This document shows positions 26,318 through 38,700 of a stretch of DNA of 64,000 bases, piece by piece. Position 1 is the stretch's first letter, and each line of letters begins with the position of its first letter. The stretch spans positions 88,432,546 through 88,496,545 of the forward strand of contig NC_044573.1 in assembly GCF_901933205.1 (NCBI RefSeq), in the 5' to 3' direction. Source of the stretch: Camarhynchus parvulus (lineage: Eukaryota; Chordata; Aves; Passeriformes; Thraupidae). A model generated the notes under the pieces. It saw only the letters and a list, made by a program, of their open reading frames with translations. It did not search any database and was not told where the DNA came from. A program made the translations under genes and the position numbers.

Positions 26318-26420
26318 ATAAAGCTGTGGAACAAATCTTCAAGGAAAGTTCTGGACTTCCAGTCTTTCAATGACCCCAGAGCAATCTGGATGCTTTTCTG
26401 CCAGGTATTGTTAAACACAG
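26318..26420 (+). mobile_element. Short old CR1/L3-like fragment
   Basis: A stretch beginning gtggaacaaatcttcaagg and continuing through a diverged ctggacttccagtcttt block parallels the segment at about 17355-17430. It appears to be a second diverged copy of the same old LINE 3' region. Recognition is by eye and covers only about 100 bases. Confidence 0.4.
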
Positions 26421-27589
26421 GCTTCAGCTGACTTACCAGCCTCAGCACAACAGTGACAGACAGGGAAAAGTGTCTCACAGACACAAAATTGCACCAGATG
26501 ATCTGGTGGATCCTGTTCGGATCTGTGTTCTCTATGGACATGCAAACTTAAAGCTTTAAAGCTTTCTCTGAAAATTACAAATAGCTTCCCCTCAGATTAG
26601 CAAGTGCAGCACATGGGCAGCTTGGATAAATCAGTGCTTTAACAATAAAAACAAGATATTCAATTATGCATGACTTGCCCCTACACTGTTCAAAGGACAT
26701 TGGCATTTTTCCTTCCACTGGCTGAGAACCTGCTGTTAATACCACTAGGACCAGGAAGGCTGATGACATTTTGGAAGAATTCATCATTCACCTTATGAAC
26801 TTTTTATGAGACAAGGAATATTCTTTTATCCATTTATCTACAAAGATAAACATCTGAAGGCTTTAAAACTGAAAAACATGTCAAAAAGCCTGTCTTTTCA
26901 GGATCTTTTACAATGAAGTACATACAGACACTAGTCTGCCAGTTTATAAGGTTTGCCTCTCAGCATGCTGCCCCATTAAATTCCTCAGTGGCCTCTCTTT
27001 CTCCTTTTTCAGTTGTTTGGATGAAATCCTAGCCCCACCTCAGTCCACAGACAAACTTAATTCAGGAAAAGGGGGGAACCCTTGCTTTTTTGGATTTCTC
27101 AGGTTTGTCTAACCAGTGCTGTTTATCCTGACAGCTTTGGCTAGTCCTCTAATCTCTTATGTGTGAGCGTGGTAAGGGAACAAGCCTGCACCCTACTCTG
27201 TCTTCAAGTGCACACCAGAGACAATGGCTGGGCCAGGGCTGGATAGGCCACACACACACGTTTTTTAACACTCAAACTTGCAATTCCTTTCAGGTTTTCT
27301 GTGATTTCTTAAACTCTATACCAACAATTCAGGTGTTCTTCCAGGTAGCACCATACTCATAACAACAAAAACCATAAACAAGGTTTGTGGGACTTTCAGC
27401 TGGAAAACAGGGGTCTGGATACTTGAGCTAATGCAGTAAAATATTCACCCTTCAAGCTAACTGTAAATGCAGGAGCCAATACACACTGTGTGCTAACAAT
27501 TTTTCTGGACGCTTGCTAGCTACAGAGAAGAAGCTCAGAAAAATGTTCCTAATCCAGGTTCATGATAGAAGAGTATTCAAGAAGAGTAT

Positions 27590-28385
27590 TCACAGGTACC
27601 ACCAAACAAATTCTCTGTTCTGACCTCTTCTTTCTTGTCCCTTCAAAAACTGTGCTTGCTGTACATCCTACATCTCTCTTGCTCATTCATTCAGTCTATT
27701 CTTGCCAGTGATTTCCAGCCTCCATTCTTTAGGCTTCTCAACCAGCTTCTGTTTTCTTATTCCTTTAGCTCTATGCTTTCTCTCCAGCCTTGTTCTTCAT
27801 CACTCCGGTCCTTTGACTCTTCCATCCCAGCAACCAAGGTTGTTTCCTCATTTCAGTATCTTCATCCTGCCTTTATTCTCTCCATCTGCATACTCAGCAT
27901 GTTCGGCTCGCTGCTTGATCTCTCTCTCTGCTTCCCAAGGTGTCACAATCATAGTCTCTTGCTCCACGTTACTCACAATTCCTGTCTGGCTTTCTATCCA
28001 TCCAGTTCTTCCCCTCAGCGAAAATCCTGCTCACAGACATCTCTCTTTTCCCAGTATCTGCCCCTCCTTACCCCTCCCATTAGGTTTCTAAGCATAGTCC
28101 CTGTCTCAGTAAGCTCAAGATGCTGCTTGATTTCTTTGTTCTTCTCAGCCTTTCTTCCATAACCCCTTCTTTAGTACTCCCAGTCTCTGCTCCCTTCCCA
28201 GTTTCCTCCCATCCCACCCTACTTTCACCAGCCCCTCTCAAAATACTCACCCAGCCTGTTTTAGTCTTCTTGCTCTTTCCTACTTCTCTCTTCCATCGTC
28301 TCCAAGTCACAGTGTCATTTCTTTCCTTTCTTTTCCTTTCTTTTCTGTACCATTTCTTTTCTTTCAATCTTAGTCTTACCAGCAT
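27590..28385. repeat. Pyrimidine-rich, strand-asymmetric region
   Basis: Roughly 800 bases in which the plus strand is heavily C and T, ending in a nearly pure TTTCTTTCC-type tract (about 28313-28370). Two long plus-strand frames of 175 and 129 codons and an R/K/E-rich 101-codon minus frame arise from this composition. I see no conserved motif and treat these frames as by-products. It is not a clean tandem repeat; scattered TCTC/CTTC words dominate. Confidence 0.6.
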
Positions 28386-28399
28386 GAAGGTAGAACTGT

Positions 28400-31300
28400 G
28401 TTGACAGAAAAGTATCCTGGGACAGGGGGAAACTGGGAAGCTAGGAATGCAAGAGAAATGGTCAAAGTGGAATTAGCAGCCTTTTTTCCACTGAGTGGGT
28501 TCTCAAGGAAAAAAAAAAACAACAAAACAACCAGATTTGACTAGACTTTCTGTATACTCAGAAAGAAATATAGTATCTTGAAGATCACATATTCACTATG
28601 GAAAAATTCTGCCTTAAAAGCTAAAAATTTGGCAGTTAATTGTAGCAAAAATTTGGTCATTGCAATTACCAAGGGATCTTAATTAAAAATTTGCCATTAT
28701 TTTAGGTATAATTCAACTTAATTTAATCCCAAAATAGTAGCAATTTCATGTGCATGACAATTTCCCATTATTATTTCATTCTAATGTTGTGACAACATGT
28801 AATACCTTCAATAAGGATCAGTACAAAGTGCCAGAAGACTTGTAGGAACATATATTACAAAATCATTTCTTTCAGAAAGGGCTTACAGTCCCAAATGAAG
28901 ATTAAATTGGCTCAATTCTTCCTATTTCACCCAGCAACTTTCTCATTATAAGAACACAAGTATGGAGTGAAAAAGACAGCAAAGTTAAGTAATTTTAAAT
29001 GCCCAATTCCCCATATATGGCCATGTTGGATGTGGGGTTTAATTGCTTCAGACATGCAAGCTTTTTCTCAAGCTGACTTTTCAAGGCCCACAAACACACA
29101 AATTTCTGCAAGAGTAGCAGTGTTCTGAAAATGCACCATAATGAATTTTCCAGTCAAAGCACTCTGACCCAGTTGTAAGTCAAAGGTTTTTCTATACAGC
29201 TAAGTAAAAAATTCATGTGAACAACACTGGCCCACTATAACAAGATTCTTATAATGAAGTAGGAGCTGAATGCCCAGCTCCTGAAAAATCCATCTCCACA
29301 CTTTACAGAAAAACAACTGGAAAATGCAGAGCCCTATTTCCAAAACCCATACAAAATGCTGTACATTTGGCTTAACAGTTAGCTGTACCCTTCTGGTTCT
29401 TAAAATCATAAATCAAATTCTTTTCTTATTTTCTCCCTATAATAACTGCAAAATGCTGAAATTTTGCCACTGGTCATGGAACACTGAATCAGGTTTTCAA
29501 CTAGCAATTCTTTATTTTACCTTATAAAACATCAGGTTAAAAAATTACCACATTTTTCTATCAATCACCCTCCTCTATGCATAGCAACAAAGGAAAAATG
29601 TAAGTACTGATTATTTTGTAAAGGCTATTTGACTAAATGAAGTTACCAAAAAAATATTAAAATCTCCGAAATTCACCATAAAAGTTTCATTTCCAAAAAG
29701 AGATAGTAAAGCTGTCAAAGAAAAAAATTAATTTCTATAATATATACTATTAGTCCATACATAAATTGAACTGCACATGCATCTAGACTTAAATGACTAT
29801 ATAAATGCATCCTAAATCTCCTGAGACAGATGGTAGGTCATATACAGACAAGACATGCATTCCAAAATGATTTTTCTTTAATAGGAATAAGAAAGGGAAG
29901 ATGAAAGGACAGTGAGTAAGTGGTTAAAATACTGTTAAATTGCAACAAAATCCACAAGATCATACTGTAGTATCAGACAATGCAAAGCAAATGAAACCAA
30001 GGGATGACACAGTGGTTTTGCCCCTGGTTAGGAAAATCACTTTAACATATGTATGAGGACATCTTTGTTCAGGAAGGAATGTAAGTGGAAGCTTAAATTT
30101 AATCATGATGAGATTTTCACCTTCAGTCTGGCCCCTGTATCTTGGGTCCAGCATCTGGTGCAGTGGGAGGAGGTAGTGGGTATCCTCTGTAGAGGAAAAA
30201 CAGGTGAAAGGGTCTGACCTGAGGTTGATGGCCCTCCAGGGTATGCTGGAGGAAGGCGTTTGGATGAGGGTAAATAGATTTTCCCTATGAGCTCCCAAAG
30301 CACTGGTGCTTCTGTACAGATCACACTTTACAGAGCATAATGGGGAGGCTGCTTGACCTGCAATGGCCAGAAACTCTTGTGGATTCCTGAGATCATGAAG
30401 ACATACACAGCCAATAAAGAGCAAAACCTCCTTGACCTACTCTAGGGTACCCACACTCACTGGTACAGATTAGTTCAGCTGGTTTTGAATTTCATTGCTT
30501 GAACTATTTTGCTAATGTATCTATTACTTTCTGCCAGATTTGCTAGCAGACCATGGAAATTTAAAATCCTCAAAATGTCAACCCAAATAAGACTGGAGGT
30601 TCTTTAAAAATACTATTAAAATGGTTCTATAATACTATATATTTGCTTCAATACAGAAAAGAATATTCTACTTCACTCTCTTTCTCCCCCAGCAATGTTA
30701 TGCCCTAATTATAATATAAAAAGAGGAGTTCAAAAGTCAATTGCAGAACTGATGGTAGGGTTTCATATTCATGACACATTCAGTGGAAACCTTTTCCCAA
30801 GTAGTGAGACCTGATTTTGCTATATTTTTAAGACCAGCATCCAAAATTTAATCTCAGACTCACCACAATACACTTTCTTGGATTGCATGGGATCAAAAAC
30901 TCACCTTGAATCTGTAAGCTAGTTTTGCAAACTGCAGAATTGTTATTATCTGCTTTTTCCTCCTGTATGCATTTTCTTCTTAATCTTGAAAGACTTTTAA
31001 GTTTGTCCAGCAAATGATATAAAATGACATAGCTAATGATAGTGTTACCAAAAATATAATTTCTTTTTTTAAAAAAAGATATTTTTATAGAATTAAGTGC
31101 ACGTCATTTTTGAATATGATGTTTTATTTGCAAAAATGTAAATGATCTTTTCATTAAACAGCAAACAAAATGATGAAGCTCTGAAAAATATGATAATGCT
31201 TTTTTAAGGATGTGCAGATGGTGTAGTTAGAACATCTGCAGCAAGAGAGGATCTGAAGAAAAGGAAAATTTTTTGACAGGATGAGTTACTACCTCCAATC

Positions 31301-32541
31301 CATGTTTTTGCAATTTTGTTGCAATGTTCTTTACTGAGAAGCATTCTCTACCCTGGAGGGCTCAGTATTTGGCCTCTTTTCAGAGCTTCTACTGGACTCA
31401 AGAGAAAATCTTAATCATAAAATCTATTAAACCTTTTGTTCAGTCAATAGTACATTTTTCAACATTTCACCAGCTCAGCATCATTCAACATCATTCAACA
31501 ACATTCAACAGCTCAGCACATTTTTAATTTGCATCAAACAATCTTTATTTACACAAAGTACCTCCATAAACGAAATAGTCATGTAATAGAGGAGGGCTAG
31601 AGAAAGATAGTTAGAGGTATGGTAAAGTTTCAGGATGAAGAACCATTATGTGGTCTTGCACATTTCAGTTCAGAAAGAAAATAGTCAGAGAACCGGTTAG
31701 TGGTCCCTTTCAGGGAGACAGGAGTGTGGATTGACATTGACTGTCTTTTGGAGAAGGAAAGAGGGACAAATGAAGCAAGCAGGAAGTTGGTTCAGCTGGG
31801 ACAAAAGATGTGGCTCCTGCTGTAAGATGTTTCAGTTTCCACAGGTCCAAGGGTACACTGAACAAACCCATGGAAGAGAACTCCATTCAAGATTGCTACT
31901 GCTTAGAAATTGCATCTGGTTTAGAACACCTGCAAGCACCCAGAGGCTGGAGGAACTGGAGGAACACATATAAAACATACAGCCTTGTCTTGTTTTTGTA
32001 CTCTTTCTAGGCATCCTGGCTTTGTCCACTGATGTTTATTACAGAGCTAAATGAATCCTTGGTCTGTCCCTATGGGCTAATTCTTCTGTTCACATATTTT
32101 AGTCTCCTTGGTGGTAGAAATAGTTACACATGAACTTGTGCAGGTGACAAATTAATGAAACTCATGAGGCAACTTTTAATGATCTTCCCTATCATTACAC
32201 ATCCTTCCATGTGTCAAGAAGAAAATTAATTATAGTCACTACATAATAGGTGTTGTGCCTGAAGACCATTGAGGAGATAAGGAGCACTTGCAGTCTCTGC
32301 CTAGACTATATGCTCAGCCTCATCTAGTCTGGATTAAGAGTTTCACAAAATTTAGAGAAGTTAAATATATCATTTTCATCATTTATCCTCGCTAAAATCT
32401 GTCTTTGGTTCTACAGTGTAGAGGTGCTTAGACTTTTAAACTACCTGGGGAATGATGTCCACCTTAAAATACAAGCGCTTTTACCCATTTCGTTGAAAGT
32501 CCAGTAGCCCAAGATAGTGAATAAACTGTAAAAATCACTTC
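28400..32541. other. Intergenic AT-rich DNA
   Basis: No supported gene or recognisable mobile element. A 154-codon minus-strand frame at 29960-30424 has no motif I can name. A small tandem block of ATTCAACATC-like words lies at about 31460-31512. If the SPACA1-like gene extends further 3' than my last exon, its 3' UTR or a final exon would lie in the upper part of this stretch. Confidence 0.5.
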
Positions 32542-32624
32542 TTAAAACCAGTAATTTAAACATATATTAAACATCTTTATATAATATTTCCATGTATTTT
32601 TTTTTCTAATTCTGTTCATGTTAC

Positions 32625-32740
32625 AGGTCCTGGAAGGACTTATGTACTTGTGCTCTCTCATTTCTTGTATTATGGCTGTTGCAAATGGTGAGAACACTGT
32701 AGCTTCAGGTGGAGCCTCAATCATCTTTAAAGTTTTCCTC
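32625..32740 (-). CDS. SPACA1: SPACA1-like cytoplasmic exon
   Basis: This exon follows a very good acceptor (gtctccttctcag). Its first base completes the tryptophan codon of the transmembrane exon. It then reads 38 codons beginning RKTLKMIEAPPEATVFSPFA, a positively charged membrane-flanking start as expected for the cytoplasmic side of a type I protein. The donor candidate (T then GTAACA) is moderate. Without it the frame runs on to a stop at 32542. Sequence similarity to the human SPACA1 tail is low, so this call rests on phase and topology. Confidence 0.45.
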
Positions 32741-35700
32741 CTGAGAAGGAGACTATTTTTTCCATGTTACACAGTGATCTTTTCTTGGTCAGCTTCTTGA
32801 TTTTCTTGCTCAGATTTTGATTTTCAAGTAGATTTACAACAGCTCTGAAATGGAAAAAATAATTAAACAAAACCATATTTTTTTCAAGTAGGTTTATATA
32901 AATTGCCCCGAGTCATTCTCTTCCCATCCTCCATCACTGTAAAAGCTTTGCAAAGTACTTCATCCTGGTCCCTAAAGTTTCTTCCTATTTTCCCTAGTGG
33001 CAAGACAAATATCGAACTACAAAGAAAGTTAAATAGTTCACCTTAGGTCATATTTGTCAAGAGTAAAAGCATATTTTGATCAAATAAGACATAAATCACA
33101 TTGTATGCTCTCCAGCTACCAGTGAAGAATCATCAAGATCATAGCAAAGATCACACCAACAGTTGCAATTATTCCAGTTACCAGGAAAAAGACCAAAATT
33201 ACTTTTGTTCTGATTCTTCTTGATAGCCCTAATTCTATTCTCCTTGCTTTTTTTGTTTGTGTTTCCAAACAAAAGAAGTACACAATCATTATTATGTCCA
33301 AATTTTCAAATGAACTGAGCATTTAATCTTATGAACAGGACTGAAAAGGAGCAGGGATTGATTATTTACTATCTGATATCTTTCACAGCCTTAAGGCCTT
33401 CGTATCAACAAAAGTTAGAATAGTAATTTTTTTATTGCAAAGGCATATATCTAATGAAGGAAGATGCAAAGAAAGATATCAACTCATATGGAGTGTGAAA
33501 TGTCACTTTAACAGCTGTAAAACTCAAAGAACTGCAGTTCCTAAAGAGAGGCAGAACGTATCTGTTTGCTACACCTTAAGAGTGACAAATATAACAATCT
33601 TTGCTCTTTCAAGCAATATTTTAACGAAAGATTTCAAGATGTGTCAATGTAAGACACATGAATGATACAGAAGAATTACAAGAAGTTGTCTGCCACTTGA
33701 GTCGGGCTGAGTTCTTTGTTTTGTGCCTGGTACCAGGTGCTCTATCACCCAGGGCTGAAGCACCAAGGGATTACCCTGCTGCAGAAGAATTTTAACAGTG
33801 GCAATTGCTGTGATAATAATGATGATAATGAAGACAAAAGAGAGCATGCCAACAAAAGAACTGAATTCAAGGACTCCAGTGCTGCTTTTCAGTTCCCTGT
33901 CTCTATCAAGGTCTGCAAAGCCTTTGTTTAAAGCAAATAACCACTAGGCATGGGAAGGAGTTGTTTTGCATGGCCCAGAAACACTGTAGTGAGGAGCAGC
34001 TGCATGAGTCTGAGAAGTGAAAGCCATAGCAAGGATATCAAGTAAGAGTACATTTTATAATGCTGCAGCCTCTTCAACCATTCACTTGAGGAAACAGCCA
34101 TTACTTTGGCTGTTTCTCTAAGACCATACTCACCAGTTAGAAGATATATCTAAGAACCCAGGAAGAGTGGAAAATGCTGAAGATAATCAATCAACTTCCC
34201 CCATCTGCTTTTTGACCACAAAGGAAGAAATGCCTGCAATCCAAAACCTGTCACCTTGTTCTGAAATTTAATTGACCTTATTTTTTCAGCTCCATTTAAA
34301 CAAATCAGGGAATTATTCCAGAACTCTCTAGCTTTGATAGTTTTGCACAAGCCAATCCTCCAATCCTAATTTCTCTTTCATTTTCCCTTATATAGATTTT
34401 TAAATTGTTGCTGACTGGTATGCAAGACTCATGTTCACCCTGGTATGAATTCCGAGCAGCAGAATGATTGCTATAAAAACATTTCTATTTATGCTTTATT
34501 TCTACTTCTATATAAGATCCTGTGCCACTGTCATCACTGTAGTATCTAAGCAACTCTTCCATCACATAATTTGAGTTTCATTCTCCTGCATCACAGAATT
34601 TTCATTCAGATATTCTTAACCACAGTCCATCTATAGGATTCTTCTGATTTTTCTGCAGGATACAGGACAGGTAAGAATGGTGAACTGGCTGAGGATAACA
34701 TACATAGTAAGTCTGAATATTGGAGCTTTCATACAAGGTAGATTTACCTGGTTTTAGACTAATTCACTTCATTGTCTGGAATTTGTCTTTTAAGATTTGC
34801 GTGCAGTTATGGGGAATGGATGTTAGTGAAAATTATCTTTGATTTTTGCAATTTCATTAATGTAATTTATTATCCCCTTGGCTAGATGCGAGTTTGGAAC
34901 TCTAAGAATACTTCTATTTACAGGCTGTAACCGGAGCCTGACCAAGAGAAAAGCAAGTTTTGTTGTTCACAGCCAATATACTCAAGTTTTCTTTCTAGGC
35001 AAGAAAATCTCCTAGTAATCAAGAACCAGAACTGCCCAAGAGACAAACTGATAATACAAAAGGATGCCTTCCAAGCAAAGAAGCAGGAAGCAGACAAAAG
35101 CTGCTTCCCGGCTGGCTGATTCACAATGAGCAAAGCCAGACTCACATCAAGTACACTTTTAAGCCCCTGACTGCACTTCTGTAGTCCAGGCAACACACCC
35201 ATTAGCCAGCGAGATTTTGCCACAGCCAGAACATGCCTTTCAAACACCTTCAGCTTACAGGTAAGGTTACAAAGAGGTATTTACACCAACCTGGAAGAAA
35301 ACTATATTTGTCTTAGTAAAAGTAGAAAGAACAAGCCTTTTTTTGAAACATGCAAAGTCTAGTTCAATGACTTTCAACTTGAAGTCTACTGCCCACTACA
35401 ATTCTGTGTACTACTTTACTGTAAAAATGATGAAGAAACACTATTCTGTATTTTACATAATTATGTTGCAAAAAAACACCCACACTAAAATTGTATGCAC
35501 TCCACTAGAAATTTTCGAAGGTTCTACAAATGAAAAAGAGATTGACAACATATCTGAGAGTTTCAAGCAGATAGGCTCCAACTCTGCTCAACACTTAGCA
35601 TATTAACTTTACCTGTTGATTATTTATATTCATATTTGCCAAAAAGGGAGTGCCTCTAAGTGAAATGTAATTCCTCTTCATCCTCCTTTCCCTCAAGTTT

Positions 35701-38700
35701 TTCACTGAGCTGGAGTTGCTCCTAGATCATGTCATGGACTGCCCAGTAGTGCTCCATCTACAAGGAGATGCTCAACCAAATGTTTATAAGATCCAGCAGC
35801 CAACAGGAGGTCTCTCCACCTGTTTTCAGTTCCAGGAAATATGTATCACTTTGGCAGAGAGGAACAAAATTTTGCCTGTGCAGACTGTTGGGTTTTGACT
35901 CTTAATATAATGATGATCCATAGCTTTTCTGCTTCCCTTCTAGAATATTATAAACCTTTTTCTATGGCTTTATATACATTTAAAAATGGATGGATTTAAG
36001 CTAATGGGAGAGTAGGATTACATACACACAGAGGAGTTCTAGGCTGGTAACTCTGTGCACCAGGATTCCCTATTTAATTTCTGTGCAAATGGAAGGACAA
36101 ACACGGTTTTGCTGATCGCATATTTGTACAGTAGCCAGTTACAGAGATGTGCCTTTTCTGTCTGAAGGAACAGAACAGAACAGGCATTGAGGTCAGCACA
36201 GGAAAGGGGCTCAGAAGAGGGAGGGCTCCAATGGCCTCTGAGACACAGCAATGCTGTTGCCTCCTTCTCCTCAGAAGTGCCGCGGGACACACACCACAAC
36301 TTGCTCTCGCACTCATGAGAAGTGTGGAGCTTGGAGCACAGCTGGGATCTCAGTAGGCTGACACCCTTCATGTGGCATCCTACTGAGGATTGCTCTCTGC
36401 TCTTGCATTCTTCACTTGCAGAGTCCTCCCTCCTCACAGCACTATTATTAGCAAATAGGAACAAGCTGCCTTCCAGCTCTGAAGTCTTCACAAAACTTTG
36501 AACAACACAACAGGCGGGAGTGTGGAACACCGTTCAGTGTTTCAGGGTGGTTATTTAGTAAGAAGGACATGTAGAAGTGTCAGTCACTAAAAAAATCGGA
36601 TTTTCCTTACAGGGATCCCAATGATTTTTGGTGAAGATAACTTTTCTTTTTCTGATACATTTCTCTTGCTATAAAAGACAAGAGAAAACTTGGGTCTGAA
36701 CAGCTCTGAAAACAAAAGAAGGGACAAATTACTAAAGACTACTCACTTAAGCAAAACATCATTATGCCTGTTTATCCAAAGATTCCCAAGGAGCACCATG
36801 ATCATAGATAAAGGACATATACCAGTTTTTCATGCGTAGATTTAAAATTGACTCCTACAGAGTTTCAACACATGGAAAATCCACAAAAATTCCTGTGAGG
36901 TTTTATGTGACCTTCGGCAATATCTCTTCCCTGTCTCCTTCCCACCTCCCACACGTTAAAACCCGAAGCACAAAGTGTCACAGTATGTATTTTCAAGTGT
37001 TGGCTTTGGGGCCAGGTTTGCAGATGGTGTTGCTGAATCTGGCCACTGTTGCTCAGGTGGCAAAACTTCAGAGACCGCTAAGAGGGGTGAGGATGAGACA
37101 AAGGCAAACACATTCACCCGTCATCAACTGCATTGATGATTTTTAGCTCTGTTGAAGACTTAAGGGCTCTTTCTCCCTAGGAAAGTGCCAGGAAGAAAGG
37201 CCAGCTGCAGAGCAAATCCATTTCCACTTCCTGCCCTATCCTGTAGTTCTGGCATGAAAAAATGTATCTCTGGAATAGTGGAAGGAGACATCTAAGTAAT
37301 GAGAAAGACAAAAGATATAAACTTAATCTTATTGACTTGAGTGAGGCAGAGAGATGTTCAGAATTGTTTTGATTTGATTAAAAAATTTTAAAATAGGAGG
37401 ATATATATATAATAATATATATATCAGTTATAAAAATAACTCACCAAACACAAGGCATCCACTGAAGCTGTCAGAATTATCTTTCTCATTTCCTCTTGAC
37501 TCTGTTGGAAAAGTAAATACAATCTTCTGATCTGGCTAGGCTTCTGACCATCCACAGACGGAAGAACTAGAAGCCCTTCAGCTGATATCTCCTTCTGCAT
37601 ACGTAATTAAGAGTTAATAATTTTTTTGAAATCCAGACAATGTCACTCCTGGGGAAGTGAAGCCCAGAAACTCCTTTGGGCATCTCTGTACAAAGCCAAA
37701 GAATACTGATCTGTCACTAAGCAGGACAATCCATTTTTTCTAATCTACTTAATATACCTTAGAGCTTGTCTTCCTCAGATTCATGAATAATTATAAATAT
37801 TTTCTGTGTCAATATATCTCAGTCCTTGTGAAATTTCTCAATGGGTCCATTGGGTGGTTTCATCTGACCACTTTTCACCAAGTCTATGCAGCCACAGCTT
37901 AAACACAAATGAGTGAGTTGTCCTATTGGTGACTCACTGCCTCAAGTCAAAGAAACAATTTTCATGCTTAAACCTAAAACAGATTAAGTGCTCTGCTTAT
38001 TCTCAAAAATGAAGCTTCCACTATACAAAAAGGCATGTAGAGGCTAAATAATAAGAAAAGCAGAGGAGAGGAGGGGGGAAGCTTTGTGCTGGCCATAAGG
38101 ATTTAGAAAATGAATGAACAAATTTTATGTTACTGTACAATGGCAAAAAGGGCCACCACAGAGATACAAGAAATAGTCTGTCTTTCTGAAGATATAAGAC
38201 AGGATTCCCTGGCCAGTTTTACCTAGTAAATAACACAGCGGGAAGAAACACTGGGAGAGGTATCTCAATGGATTTCTTTCTTTCTAGTCTGCCATAATTT
38301 TGAATAAGATCTCAATTTACATTATTCAGGGGGAAAAAATTGATGAGCAAGGCATTTTTCATGCTTTCTCTGATTAGGAAAGATTTCTGTGTGGCTGTTC
38401 TTCTCTTTTGAGAAAATCAGCACACCGCTACCTTCATCATGAAGTCAGCAAAATCCCATTAGCATACCAGCTGAGAACAGTACCACTGAACTGTTTCATG
38501 TTTTTTAGTGTTAAATTTCAATATATCTATTGTGCATAAGCAAATTCCAGATGGCCACTAAGAGAAAATCTCAAAAGCTTGTTTTCCTGTTTCCATATTG
38601 AAGTGTAAAAGAGACAACTGCAGAACCAGTGCTGCTGGTGCTACCAGACTCAGTGAGACAAAAAGAAATCTATGCTAACCAACCTTGGTGCAGTAAAAAA

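Noticed and set aside
33779..33920. Second hydrophobic minus-strand frame (an isoleucine-rich stretch) upstream of the transmembrane exon, with a possible donor after CAGCAGG.
   Set aside because: The isoleucine run comes from a low-complexity ATC/ATT stretch, no acceptor gives the needed phase, and the candidate at 33120-33270 aligns better to the SPACA1 membrane span and splices in phase to the next exon.
36039..36530. 163-codon minus-strand frame within the span of the SPACA1-like gene.
   Set aside because: It matches no part of SPACA1 that I know and has no clear splice sites at its edges. Overlapping frames in other registers point to chance.
36611..36854. Two further minus-strand exon candidates (36747-36854 and 36611-36705) with good splice sites between SPACA1-like exons C and X.
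   Set aside because: The first is 108 bases and in phase but has TAA, TGA and TAA in its last six codons. The second fits the expected frame only with a phase clash. Exon X at 35146-35253 joins exon C cleanly without them, so I left them out; they could be alternative or decayed exons.
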